This document shows positions 44,500-56,067 of a stretch of DNA of 64,000 nucleotides, in pieces (within the stretch, counting starts at the first letter, position 1; each line of letters opens with the position of its first letter). Under the pieces are notes generated by a model. The model saw nothing but the letters and a program-made list of their open reading frames with translations. It was not told the origin of the DNA and searched no databases. The DNA lies in the NCBI GenBank assembly GCA_001599815.1, contig BCIA01000003.1, forward strand, positions 496,001 through 560,000. The letters are read 5' to 3'. This stretch comes from Furcasterigmium furcatum (lineage: Eukaryota; Ascomycota; Sordariomycetes; Glomerellales; Plectosphaerellaceae). Position numbers and translations under genes: made by a program.

Positions 44500-44804
44500 T
44501 CAAACCGGTGGGAAGTTATGTGGCCGAGTATTCCGGCCTAGCAGTCTCGTTAATTAGGTTTAATACGCCGCAGGAGGTCTTCGCCGTGGCGAACGACACC
44601 AAATTTAGCATTACATCTTTTGCCGCGATCTACGAAAAAGGCTTAGGGCTGACAAGCAACTCAGAGACAGGGGCCGTAAGTACATACCAACTGCATGACT
44701 ATTCATAAGTAGTGATCAGCCCTGCCGCACGGAGGCGTCCAGTCTAGTGATCTGGGGAGGTTGAATGGGGTTTCGGATGAATGGGTCCGGACCAAGAACA
44801 TCAC
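44500..44804 (+). pseudogene. Aldehyde dehydrogenase C-terminal relic
   Basis: Two pieces in different frames recall the C-terminal end of a vanillin/salicylaldehyde-type aldehyde dehydrogenase. The first reads SLIRFNTPQEVFAVANDTKF ... SETGAV (to about 44680). The second reads LPHGGVQSSDLGRLNG ... DEWVRTKNIT (about 44727-44804). Stops and a frame change separate them. The catalytic Glu and Cys regions are absent. This is a decayed fragment with no expected function. Confidence 0.65.
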
Positions 44805-46340
44805 GGCCCCGAAGCCCTTGAAAACCATTGCAACGGTGTGATTTGGGCAGGGGATCAGGGGTACTGTGATTGGGACTGACTGGAACTATTGGCGGCCCTA
44901 GATTTACCGGATGCGGTCTTTGGCCCGGTCCATGTAGGAGAGGGCCGGGGTTCAGTTGTGTCTCTACAATCTTCAGCCCGGCGTTGGAACCTTTCTCGCG
45001 TCATCTCACGGCCAGCCTGAGCCCGGTTGGCATTGCAAGACACTGGGCGCTGAGGATAGAATCTGTTACCCCGTCATCATGCTTTCGAAGTTCGCGGTGT
45101 TCCATGCCCGAATGCTTGTGAAAATACAGCGCATGGCATCAGCATTGTCGCAGGACAAGCATGGTCAGTCGAAGGTCGAGGAGGAGTCCGTCGGGGACCA
45201 GCCGACGCAGAATGAGAAGGTTCTTGGGGGCCGAAATGCCCTTCAGCGAATAGGATAGCGACCAAGCGGAATATTTTCTACGCACGTGTGGCCGAGAGCG
45301 CATGTCTCCCCGAGATCGATGCGGCCCGAGCTTGTCCACATGGCATGAACCAGAAGATCGACTCTTCTGGGCCATCCCGAAACAGGCAGCTTGATGTTAT
45401 TGTTCAACCAGAACCGGGGCCTGAGAGGGGACCTCGACACAGATCTTGATGACAGATCTCGTCGTTCTTCTACGATCCTAGCTTGTTGCCACAGGCAATT
45501 ACCACCAGGCTGGGTTACCCCAGCGCTTGCGCAGGACCAACTGGATAAGGCCGTGCGCCGTAGGCCTGCTAGTGTCCCTTCGAGACGGCCCTTCCCGTCC
45601 ACAACTTCTCAAGCTTTCAAGACGGCGGGTGATTACTCGCAAGATCATCATCAGGTAAGTAGATGAGTGAATTTAGCCGCCCATAAATCTGACACGTCGT
45701 CACACAGAGCCAGCTCAACACCAACTCTCATCCCGATGGACAGCGAGTCGTCCTCGCAATGGTGGCCGGCACGGAGGGTGTGCTAATAATAAGACTTCAC
45801 ACTTGTAGGGCAACCCAACCGTCTGGTGCCAAGAAAATTGGCTGCCGAGATATCCATCAAGCACATCGGGGACATCCCTTCAGGAACCGGAGCCACTGGT
45901 TGTGGCATTTACCCGGAACGGAGGATCGGAAATCGCTACCAGACTTGGCTGCTTTCGGGGTTTGCCCCGGCATTGCAGGGGCTGGCCATGTGGGGTCTTA
46001 CGGGACTCGGGAGTCGAGGTCATGAGCACGACATTCCGTATCAGAGTGTCAGGTGAAGGTGTTGCAGTCTCCAGGCTCTAGCCAGGGAGGTCGATGCCCC
46101 GAAAGCCTCTCAGTGCAGTTAAGTCCGCATTCTCCGATGGGGGTATTGCCGATATTGGAGGTAATCCGACCCTGCCAGATGGAGTTGGCGGGCTTTCACC
46201 TTGTTCGATCCAGGAGTGGTAGTACTTAAGGAGGTGTCTTTCACTCAGTATCCCGGGGTTTCCGCTTTCAGCTCCCCCTTCGTCCCCTCTCGGCGCGTTC
46301 TTCACTCTTTTCAGTGATTCCATTCATACAATCGACCAAC
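44805..46340. other. Long gap with scattered coding-like pieces
   Basis: 1.54 kb before the pectin lyase. Fragments such as LAAEISIKHIGDIPSGTG (around 45835-45890) look non-random but are short, unlinked and not recognised. The segment 46180-46340 is pyrimidine-rich and likely holds the pectin lyase promoter. Confidence 0.35.
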
Positions 46341-47630
46341 ATGCGATTCTCCATTTTCTCTGTCCTGGCCACGGCTGGCTCCGTGGCGTACGCCCAGGTC
46401 AAGGGCTCTGCTACCGGGTTTGCCGCTGGCACGACTGGTGGCGGCTCGGCGACGCCGCAATACCCTTCAAGTCTTGCACAGTAAGTTGCGCAGATGATGA
46501 TCACTTATAACTTTCTTGCGGCAGGGCGGCTAAAATTCTTGCAGGCTTCGCACTTGGCTCGAGGATAGCACACCTCGTGTCATCATGATCGACAGGACCT
46601 GGGATTTTAGGAACACCGAGAGTACCACAAACGGCCGTTGCTGCAATGATAACCGCATCTCCAAGTGCCCCGGCGGCTCTTCCCTGGGCCAGCCGTTCAT
46701 CCAGGACACCTGCACCAGCGGCGACCTGATCTCCTGCACGTGGGACAACGCCGGCCGCGCCCCCATCGATGTCAACAGCAACAAGAGCATCGTGGGTGTC
46801 GGAAACAGGGGCGCCATCCGTGGAAAGGGTCTAAGGATTCGTGGCAGCCGTAGCAATGTCATCATCCAGAACATCCACATCTATGTAAGTGCCGTAGACT
46901 ACTCTCTGGTCAAGTGAGATCCTCGGCTAACGAGAACAAGGACCTGAACCCCCGCCTGGTCTGGGGCGGCGACGCCATCACCATCGACGGCGGCGACCGC
47001 GTCTGGATCGACCACTGCAAGTTCTCCCTCATCGGCAGGCAGTTCATCGTCACGGGCTGGGGCGCCGCCGGCCGCGTGACCATCTCGCACAACGAGTTCG
47101 ACGGCCGCACCAGCTGGTCGACGGGCTGCAACGGCAAACACTACTGGACCCTGCTCCTGATCGGCCTCCGCGACCAGTACACGTTCCTCGGCAACTGGCT
47201 GCACGACCTCTCCGGCCGCGCCCCTCACGTCGGTACCACCAACACGGCCAGCCAGGTTGTCCTACACGCCGTGAACAACTACTTCGAGAACATCGACGGC
47301 CACGCCTTCGACATTGACGGCAACACCTGGGTCCTCCTGGAGGGTAACTACTTCCAGAACGTCAAGACGCCCATCACGCCCGACTCCCTTACCAAGGGCG
47401 GCAACGTCTACGTCGTCAACACCGTTCCTCAAGCCAGCGGCTGCACCGGCTCCCTCGGCAAGATCTGCGAGTGGAACCGCGTCGGCGGCAGCACTCCCGC
47501 ACTCCCTACCCTGACCAGCTCGGCCGCGCTGTCCAGGCTCGGACAGACCCGTGGCAGCATCGTCGGCCACAGGCCCGTTGCCGACGTCCCGGCCTGGGTT
47601 CGCGGATATGCCGGCGTTGGTCGTATTTAA
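46341..47630 (+). CDS. Secreted pectin lyase, polysaccharide lyase family 1
   Basis: Three exons, 46341-46480, 46545-46884 and 46941-47630, give 389 residues. A signal peptide (MRFSIFSVLATAGSVAYA) predicts secretion. The parallel beta-helix shows SIVGVGNRGAIRGKGL, NVIIQNIHI, DAITIDGGDRVWIDHCKFS, FIVTGWGAAGRVTISHNEFDG and the catalytic-Arg region GNWLHDLSGRAPHVG. Cysteine-bearing loops (GRCCNDNRISKC) are typical of fungal pectin lyases rather than calcium-dependent pectate lyases. The enzyme cleaves methyl-esterified homogalacturonan by beta-elimination outside the cell. This supports a plant-degrading lifestyle. Splice sites are canonical, and the length is normal for the family. Confidence 0.95.
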
Positions 47631-47938
47631 GGCCCTGCTCTCAGCAACTGGGACACCGCTGCGAGTTTCTTTCGTCGTACATACTGGCAGTTCGATACGC
47701 CCGCGCACATAGCTCATTTCATTTCGTAGTACCTATTATGACCCTGGGTTTACCCCCTGGTCACGTTATATTTTAACCTCAATAAACACATGGCGACCCT
47801 CCGTTGTCCCTCGTGGTAGAAGTGCGGTTGTTCAGGGTCGCGCGGATGGCAAGTCGGGTGACAACAGGGAGCTTCCGTTGGATGTCACGGGGGCCATTCG
47901 ACATACTGGCCAGACCATCATGTTGATGGGAATTTCTT

Positions 47939-48597
47939 TCACAGACCCCGCGATGCCGGCCAGTAACCACAACCTCCTTCAAACCCGTCATACCCAAGCG
48001 GTGCTTGCTCGGCTTCCACTTGCTGTACGTACGACCCCCCTGAAGCGTCCAGGTCCGAACTGAAGCCGGTAATTAAGTCAAACTGGCTCAGCTCCATCGA
48101 GAAATGCGCTCCCATGCCATCCTCTGGGGCGTAACCGGAATAGGGCAGAGCCACGTTCGGAATCCCTAAGGGATCAGTCACGTCCACGCCTGCGACCTCT
48201 CCTCTTGAGCCAGATGCGACAGCTCGACGGCACACGAAGACGAATCAGGGGGCGTCAACCCGGACGACTTCTTCCACAGACGGCTCCAAGACGTGAAGGC
48301 AACATAGTTATCCGTGCCGTGCGCCGGGCGCCCGCCGCCTCCGCCGTCCCCTGGGTCCTGGCGCGCTCGAGGCGGATGACGGCGCGGTCCAGCACCTCTA
48401 TGCCACGAGCCTCGAAGCTAGCAAAGCTGTTACCGACGGACATGACCTTCATGATGCCGAGGCCCCGGGTCAAGGCGAGCCGTATCTCGCGGCTGGGGAT
48501 CGTCAGGCTCCGGGTGAGAAGGATCAGCATCGCCGTCTGGCAGCTCGTGAACTCGGTCACGTAGGAGGCACGGGCAAGCCCGACCCGCTCCCGACGA
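47939..48597 (-). pseudogene. C-terminal relic of a fungal transcription factor
   Basis: The minus strand reads RASYVTEFTSCQTAMLILLT and ALTRGLGIMKVMSVGN, which resembles the C-terminal part of Zn2Cys6-type regulators. It continues in a second frame (DNYVAFTSWSRLWKKSSGL) and then a third (DVTDPLGIPNVALPYSGYAP) before a stop. At least two frame changes, and the absence of the zinc cluster or middle region upstream, indicate a decayed gene. An intron-like acceptor (TCTGTCAG) at 48598-48605 marks where the relic starts. Confidence 0.55.
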
Positions 48598-48605
48598 CTG
48601 ACAGA

Positions 48606-50008
48606 ATACCGCAGTCAAAATCCGGGGAAACGCACGAACCCCTGTCACGGACGGCACTAAGAGAACTAGTAAAGATAAGAAACTCGGAGTCGGAAGTTCT
48701 GCTAGTAGATAAGATCCGGAAGTCCAGTGCGAGGTGGTCAAAAATGCTAGGATCATGCTAAGACCCGCTCGAAGGGCAATTGGGCGAGGACACCATGAGC
48801 GTCACAAGAGCGTGAGCCACAGAGTCTAGCCACAGAATTGAGCCACAGGGGGGGATGGAAGTCCATGAGACGTTTAAGAGCCAGGAAAGAAAATGGGCAC
48901 ACAAAGGGGACGGGGGCCGAGTCAGTCAGGGGGAGCCCGGTCAGTCAGTCCGCCGTGACCCATACATGGATGGGGGGATGGCGCATGCACGCTTGTCCGT
49001 TCGAGTTTCTCCGAATGACCCCAGTACGAGTTTCTCCACACGAGTCCTATTCACCGCATCACCGCTCGTACGACTTTCTCCGCGTTCCGAGCCCACTCTT
49101 GTGAGCTGGGTTTCCGGCCGTGACGCCGTCTGTCAGGGGTATTATGTACAGACAGTGGCGGGAAAAGGTCTTTATACTACCTAAGTACCTGGACATCCTT
49201 TTCTGAGGGTGGTGGGAGGAACTACTAGGCCTTAGTTACCGCCCGTGATACCGCCTGGTTCTTGAAGAACGTTTCGGAGAATGTAACCCATGGTGGCCCC
49301 CCAAAGCTGTATCGTTTGAGAGACCAGAAGGAGGGGAATTCATGCGCGTGAAACCTTCGGCGGTGATACGATTATCATTACTGCGAAATAGCTCATATTC
49401 TCGTCTCTCGCTGGAACCCCAGCAACAAAAGCTGGTGACCCCGAACCGCCCCTCGCCCCTCGACTGCCCTGCCGGTTGTAGTACAAGTACATTGGATTCT
49501 CCATGTAACCCCCTACTCACATCCAATCCTTGTACCTACTGCTACCTTGTTTTAGTTATTAGTAAGCAGGACCAATGCCTCATCATTCCGGCTAAAGTCC
49601 CAGGCGGCTCGTTCGCTTAGGCCGGCCCCGCGAGAGATCGAGACGACCCAAGATATTCCTACTAATGGCACGGAATTCTCCGCCACTGATGTTCCTTCGC
49701 TTCGTTGTCCAAGGCCGACCGCACATGAAGAATACGGCCTGAACCTGTCCGTGCCTGGGCCGAAACAAAAGTTCCCGATTCTGCCAGCCGACATAGACCT
49801 GTTCGCAGCAGGCCCATGCCTCTAAATCATATAGGCGAAGGACGCTATGGCTTGCTGGACATCCAGCACAAGTGGCCACGAACCACGACCATCTCGGTCC
49901 ATGGAGGCTCAACTCTATAACGAGAAAAAGGATCTCAGGTTCTGAAAACAAATGAGTTTTGTGATTGTCATTTCCATACGTCTATGAATCCCCCGTGTAT
50001 GCATGCAT
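48606..50008. other. Gene-free interval
   Basis: 1.4 kb between the transcription-factor relic and the GH43 stop codon. Small frames exist on both strands but none shows recognisable coding character. Zinc-cluster sequence matching the relic was not found. Confidence 0.4.
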
Positions 50009-51875
50009 CTAATCACTCCGCATTGTGAACGAGTCGAACTTGACCTCGCCATCGGGGCCGGCCGCGTAGATGCCGTAGATGGTTCCTGGGCACCAGAATT
50101 AGTTCGAAGTAGGCTCCATCTCGCGTTGCAGCGATGAGAACACCAACCGGTAAAGTCATCGCCGCTCATGTCCCTGCAGGCAATCGTCGACAACCCGGCC
50201 TCAGTCGTCCACTCCCCGCCAACGAGCGCGCTGTAACAGAAGCTGTAGTTCTCCACGGTGGACTCGATCTTGAGCCTGGCCGCCGTTGCGCCCGCCAGCG
50301 GCTGCGAGGCCGAGACGGTGTGCGCCTGCGTGGCGTGGCGCAGGACGAACGAGACCCGGCCGGCCGCGAGGTCCACCTCCACGGCGGCGTACCGGAATGG
50401 ATCCTTGTACACGGCGATGCCACCGACGCCGGCCTTTGCCGTGGAGGCCAAGTCGATCTGCGCGCTGGCCGTCGACGCCAGTGAGATCTGCCGCTCGCCA
50501 ACAAATGTAGGGCTGCCCTCCATGGCGCCCAGCTCGACGTCCGTGAGGCGCAGCGTGATGGCAGCGCCCTCGGCCGAGTAGTTGCCCAGCACGGGTTCGC
50601 GGATGTAGAGCGTGCGCCCCGACGACAACAGCACGGGTATCTCCTCGCCCTTCGCGCTCTTGGCGCCGATGACGCCGCGCGATGCGGGCACCGAGTGCTG
50701 CAGCTGCACGGGCTCGAAGACGGGGAACTCACCTTCGGGCCACTCGACGGGCACCATGTATGTCTCGCGCCCGAGGGGGTACGAGTCGCTGCGCTCGCCG
50801 AGCTCACGGCGCGCCAGAAGCAGCGCCCACCAGTTGCCCTCCGCGTCATCGACCAGGTCAGCGTGGCCGACGCAGGTGATGCCGGTGCCCGGGACGCCCG
50901 TGATGAGCGGGTTCTTGTCGTAGCTGTGAAAGGTGCCCGTGGCTGCCCTAGACCGCGCCATGGTGACCATGTGCCGGCGGTGCGTGCCGCCCTCCGCGAT
51001 CATCAGGTAGTACCACCCGTCCTTCTTGTAGATGTCTAGACGCGCGGGGGGTGTCAGTTAGTCGGCCCAGAATCGAGCCGGGGATGAGCAGCTGGAGGAC
51101 ATCTGCTGAAGTTCCGGCTTACGAGGTCCTTCGGGGCAGTTTCCCCCAGTCCCCGTCCACACGTCTACGGCTTCCGTCACAAGCTTGCCTGTGGTCAAAT
51201 CGATCTCAGCCTGGCGGATAACGGTCTGGGGCTTCAGGCGGTAGCCGTGAATGAAGCTTCCGGTCATGTACACCTTGCCATCGTCGTCGAAGAACAGGTC
51301 CGGGTCGATGCCGTGGAAGTCAAACGGCATAGGGTCGCTGTATGCGGCGGGGTCTGTGAGGTCGGTGCAGGTGATGAGGAAGTTGGTGTTGGGCTCAAAG
51401 TCGACCGCGGGGGCCATCGTCGCGCTGCCAGTCAAGTTGGTACACACGATGTAGAACGTGCCGTTGTGATAACGCATGGTCGGGGCGTAGATGCCGCCGG
51501 TAAAGATCTCCCGACGCTCCAGGCTGTTGGCTTTGGTCGTTGCATGCCGCAGGCTCAGTTGCGACGGGCGGTTGATGGCGTTTCCTGTGCCGGCACCCCG
51601 AGTCAGTTTGAGTACTACCTACTTGACAGACTGGCAGGACCATCCGGAGATGCTCGGGGCCGGAGCTTTTGTCCGTCTGTCTGTCTGCCGAAACCCGTTT
51701 CCTGTCACTCACCTACAAGCTCCCAGTTGATGAGGTCGTTGGACTTATGAATCGGCAGACCAGGGAAGAACTGGAAGCTCGAGTTGATGAGATAAAAGGT
51801 TTCATCGAGGCGTAGGACGCACGGGTCGGGGTAGAAGCCCGGAAGGACTGGGTTTTCGTAACCCGGCGACATCAT
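50009..51875 (-). CDS. Glycoside hydrolase family 43 (beta-xylosidase/arabinofuranosidase type)
   Basis: Four exons, 51713-51875, 51123-51584, 50148-51035 and 50009-50085, encode 529 residues. The five-bladed propeller starts ENPVLPGFYPDPCVL, with the catalytic base Asp at about 17. The second Asp is in GIDPDLFFDDDGK, and the acid Glu is in CPEGPHIYKKDGWYYL (about 206, restored across intron 2). The C-terminal ~200 residues form the beta-sandwich usual in GH43 xylosidases (LRLTDVELGAMEGSPTF; VEVDLAAGRVSFVLRHA; DFTGTIYGIYAAGPDG). No signal peptide is seen, suggesting intracellular cleavage of imported oligosaccharides. The donor of intron 3 is GTTGGT. The gene shares a promoter with a divergent MFS sugar transporter. 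Confidence 0.94.
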
Positions 51876-52719
51876 GAGCGATTCGTGTGGTGTTGACGTT
51901 GGCGTTAGGCGGAGCTAGTTGTGAGATATAGGAGAGGCGCTCGCTGTTACGTCCAGTAGCGACACTACGAGCTTCCGGTGGACTTTACTTTCACGGCCGT
52001 CTTGTTGTTTGTAGGTACTTACCTAGGTAACGGGGGACGGGACGGACATGGATTCGAGAATAGACTTGGATGCCAACAATCAACATAATCGGATACTGGC
52101 AGCTTGGAGGACCAACCCCGGGTTCCCGACAATGGGGAGACAACCACTAGGGACTTTAGGCAAAATTGGCCGCATAACGCCAATGACGCCGGTACCTTGG
52201 TCGGAGGTGAGTAGGAATTGGCGGAGAATTTAGGTACGAGGCGGCGGCTGTTGTCGAGGCTCAGGAGTTTAGCCTGAACTGTGCCCCGGACTGGGGTCCC
52301 TGTCAAGCTTTTTGGCGAAGGCCGGGGGTGACCCCACGCGGGGGACCGGGCTATCTCTGGCGGACCTCGGCCGGCTGGCTCGCGAGGAGGAGGGAGACAG
52401 GTTTAGTTGGTATAAGCGCTCGACTGAGAGGCTCGGTGAGCGTCCACGCTGTCCATCGGCTGAGATGCGGCGCGAATCCCCATTCCTCATTCGTGGTAAT
52501 ACTGCGTCCTCAGACTCTTCATCCCATCTTCTCGTTGCGCCTCAATTTTAAGTCTTGCGGCCCTCGCCTCTTGGCCCTTGCCGCCCTGAGGCCGCACGAA
52601 GCAGTATAAGACCATGACAAGCCGTCGCTGCTGTCAGATCGATTTCACGCTCCATCTTTAGCATCTCATCCTCTAGAAGTCTACTGCTACATCCGCCAGT
52701 TTTCGTATCTCTACCCAAG
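51876..52719. promoter_or_regulatory. Shared promoter, GH43 / sugar transporter
   Basis: 844 bp between divergent start codons. It contains the GGCTAA box listed separately and a TTACCTAGGTAA palindrome (52019-52030). No coding frame is supported. Confidence 0.5.
52269..52274 (-). promoter_or_regulatory. GGCTAA box, candidate XlnR/XYR1 site
   Basis: TTAGCC on the plus strand is GGCTAA on the minus strand, the core bound by the xylanolytic regulator XlnR/XYR1. It lies about 395 bp from the GH43 start and about 445 bp from the transporter start. A single six-base match is weak support on its own. Confidence 0.3.
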
Positions 52720-54853
52720 ATGGGTGTCTCCAAGCAGGTCTGGTACAACTGGTGAGTTGCCCCTGTCAGTAGTTGGTGACACGGCCACGAGCCCTCCAGA
52801 CTCCTGAGCCCCTGAACCCCTTGGGCCCTCTCCCTCGGGCCTTTAGCAGAACTCTCTCTAACCAACGACCGTCTGCGGTGTCCAGGTACGCAGCCATGGT
52901 GGCTGCCGGCTGCATGATCCTCATGGGCTACGACTCGAGCGTGTTCAACTCCGTGCAGGCGTCCGAGAACTGGAACGAGACCATGGGACATCCCGACCCT
53001 CACATGATCGGTCTCATCAACACCGTCTACTCCGTCGGCGGAATTCTCACCGGCTGGTTTCTGAGTGGTCCTACTGTAAGTGGCTGCGGGCACACAACGG
53101 GGGTTCTGCCGAGGCAGGCTCAGGCGCATCGAGTTGGATGCTGACTGTTTTCCTATGCCATAGGCTGATTACTTCGGCCGCCGAGCTGGCATGGCCATCG
53201 GTTGCATGATCACCGTCGTCGCTACGTTCATGCAGGCCTTCCCGCCCGCCAACGGTACCCTTGCCTGCTTCATGGTTGGTCGCGTAGGTATCGGCATCGG
53301 GACTGCTTTTGCCGTCAGTAAGTGTTGCCACAAGCTGGACGATTTCCGCTGCTCTTTCCATATCGTGTCTCTGTAGCGTTACAAGTCTAACCATCACTAC
53401 TCGTCCTCAGCCGCCGGCCCCATCTACATTGGCGAGGTCACCGCCTCCAATATTCGAGGAAAAGTCATGTCCTTTTGGCAGATGTTCTTCTCAGTCGGCT
53501 CCTTCATCGCCTACTGGATCAACTTTGCCTGCGCCAGGTACCGCTCTACCATGGGTCAGTGGGACTGGAAGATGGTAAGCCGTACCCTTCGCCCTGTCCA
53601 CAGCGAACCCGATCGATGCCCGAGCGTGACACTGACCACGTCGTTCAACAGGTCGTCATCTTCCAGCTGATGATGCCCATCGTCATCTGCGCCCAGCTCC
53701 CCTTCCTCCCCGAGTCTCCCCGCTGGCTGATCGCCAAGAAGAATGATCTCGACGGCGCAAGGGCGGCGCTGACGAGGGTGCGAACGACCGAGGAGGAAAT
53801 CGAGACCGAGCTTCTCAGTATCCGTGAGGCCATCGCATTCGAACACGAGGCTGCTCCACGCAAACGCGAGGCCTACTTGTCCTTCATCAGGGACAAGGCT
53901 ATCCGCAAGCGTCTCATCCTCGCCTTCATCATCAACACCGGCCAGCAGCTCACCGGTCAGGGCACCCTCAACGCATACTCCTCGACCATTTACAAGAAGG
54001 TCTTCACCAACGTCGACGACATCAACCTGATCAACGCTCTGAATGGCACCTTTGGCATCCTGTTCACACTCAATGCCACCTGGACTGTCGATCGGTAGGG
54101 CCCCCAAGTTCCGCTCACCCCAGTAGCGACGGCGGGCATTCCTCTAATGTTGTATTGTTCTTCATAGATTCGGTCGTAGGTGGCTGTTCATGGTCGGTGC
54201 CGCCGGTATGGCAGTCTGCACCATGCTCATTGCCGTGGTCGGCATGACGACCCCCGACGTCAACGGCACCAAGACCTACGAGGTCGGCATCGGAATTGCC
54301 ACGCTCGCCTTCGGCTTCGCCTTCTTCTTCAAGCCTTCCTGGGGAGCTGTCGTCTGGATCTACACCTCGGAGATCTTCCCCATGCACGTCCGCGCCCAGG
54401 GCACCGGCATGTCGATCCAGATGCAGGGCGTGGCCAACACCATCTTCCAGCAGTTCTTCCCCATCTTCTACAAGAACGAGGGCCTGTAAGCTTGACCCCC
54501 TACTCCTCCCACAGCCCCCTCGAGTTCTGGAGCGTCTGTACCTAGGGGCCTGGCACGCATTTGTCGCAAGGATGCTGACTGACGGAAACCAAAACAGGAA
54601 AACATTCTTCTTCTTCATGACCTTGAACGTCTGTCTCATCGCCTTCGTTTACTTCTTCCTACCCGAGACCAAGAACGTGCCTCTCGAGAACATGGACGTC
54701 CTGTTTGGTGGCGTCGACAAGACCGTCAAGGGGGCGGAGCTCATCGACGTGCCCACGCACAGCGATATGCCCACCCACACATCCAACAACGAAGTCACAA
54801 AGTCCGAGCCCGCCACGGTCGAGACGGTCCCGAAGAAGCAAGAATCGGTCTGA
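52720..54853 (+). CDS. MFS sugar transporter
   Basis: Seven exons, 52720-52751, 52886-53075, 53164-53317, 53411-53574, 53652-54094, 54168-54485 and 54598-54853, give 518 residues. Sugar-porter motifs are clear: ADYFGRRAGM after helix 2, GPIYIGEVTASNIRGK, PESPRWL after helix 6, NTGQQLTGQGTLNAYSSTIY in helix 7, FGRRWLF after helix 8, and PETKNVPLENMDVLF at the end of helix 12. The transporter belongs to the hexose/pentose/oligosaccharide proton symporters of the plasma membrane. The short first exon (32 nt) encodes only MGVSKQVWYN. Sharing a promoter with an intracellular GH43 suggests uptake of xylo- or arabino-oligosaccharides or their monomers. Confidence 0.95.
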
Positions 54854-55216
54854 GATACTGGGCCGGCAGGCATCACATGTACTTCGCGGCTGGCGGGCTA
54901 CACAACGGTGAGACAGTCAGAGAACGTAGAAAGTTCATGAACATTCATGCGATGAAGATCTTGGGAGACCAGGCCTTGATGTACCGCCGCCGCGCACAAA
55001 GGAGTAGTAGTGTCAGCAGTTTGACATCACTAAATCATTTTCATTTCTTCACCAAATACAGACCGCTTAGTACCTTTTGTCTACCTAGCAAGTTGTGTGT
55101 CCGTCTCGCACGCTCTGCATCTGCACCCTCAATGAACTTGTCTACTCATCAGCCCACTGCCAGCAAGAAGAGAATAGCCATGCTTGATATTGTGATTATG
55201 GCCGGTTCGTGGCGAC
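54854..55216. other. Convergent 3' intergenic region
   Basis: 363 bp between the sugar transporter and the cysteine-rich gene, tail to tail. No feature was recognised. Confidence 0.4.
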
Positions 55217-56067
55217 TTAAGCGCGGACGGGGCGCTGGCCGTTGCCGAAGAATCCTGGATCACGTTGTGTCAGCGAGTATCCCACGACGTCCGCGCGCCG
55301 CGGAGGGAGGCTTGACATACCGCAAGACCCGACAATGACATTCCAAGTCTTGTGAGCGGAGAAGATCTGGCCGTGGGTGCGGATGTTGGTGTCGTCACAG
55401 GCGCGAGGGGCCTTGCAGACGGTATCCTGCATGTAGCAGTGGTTCTTGATGTTCTCGGCCATGTTGGCGATGTCGGGGCAGGGGATGTTGATCTCGTGAT
55501 GGTTGTCGTTGCACATGCCGATGGCAGAGCCGTTCTTGCACTGGTTGCGGATGCAGGTACGCGCGCGCGCCTTGCAGCCGGCGTTGATGCGGCGGAGGGC
55601 GCTGATGCCCGAGTTGATCTCGAAGGGGTTGGCCCGGCCGTAGCGGGAGTTGCAGTTACGGCTCTACACAAAGTCAGCCTAGAGACTAGACTACTACGAC
55701 GAGTACCCCCGGGAGCAATGCATACGTTGCGGGCTTCGAGAATGGCACGCGCCTCGATAGCCGGATCGTCGCCAGTAGCGGACGTCGTCACAACTTCTTC
55801 GTCAGAGTAAATGGAGAAGCCAGGGTAGTCCTGTTGAATCTTGGCCTCGATGTCCTGTTCGTTTTGTGATTAGCCCTCGCGCACGAAACTAGGCCAGAAG
55901 CTTCTGGCACCGACCTCAAAATCGGCACCCCAGTACTCCAGAACGGGACCACCAGGGGTGACGCTTCCACTCCATCCGACCTCTCCAAGAGGCAGCGGGA
56001 GGTTTGTGCCAACGGAGACAGCAGAGACAGAGGCGGCAAGGCCAGAGAGCACTACGGCGACCTTCAT
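55217..56067 (-). CDS. Secreted cysteine-rich protein, unknown function
   Basis: Four exons, 55915-56067, 55726-55854, 55321-55663 and 55217-55254, give 220 residues. The N-terminus MKVAVVLSGLAASVSA is a clear signal peptide. A ~75-residue propeptide-like, acidic region without cysteines follows (EDIEAKIQQDYPGF). The C-terminal ~115 residues hold ten cysteines, enough for five disulfides, in a compact domain with RNCNSRYGRANPFEINSG, CKARARTCIRNQCKNG and GQIFSAHKTWNVIVGSCG. I cannot assign the family with confidence. The ordering recalls small secreted defence or effector-like proteins, but this is only an impression. All introns are in phase and canonical except the GTCGGT donor of the first. 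Confidence 0.82.

Noticed and set aside
48606..49951. Small minus-strand frames of 70-120 codons
   Set aside because: No motif, no intron-supported extension, and overlapping frames of similar size on both strands.
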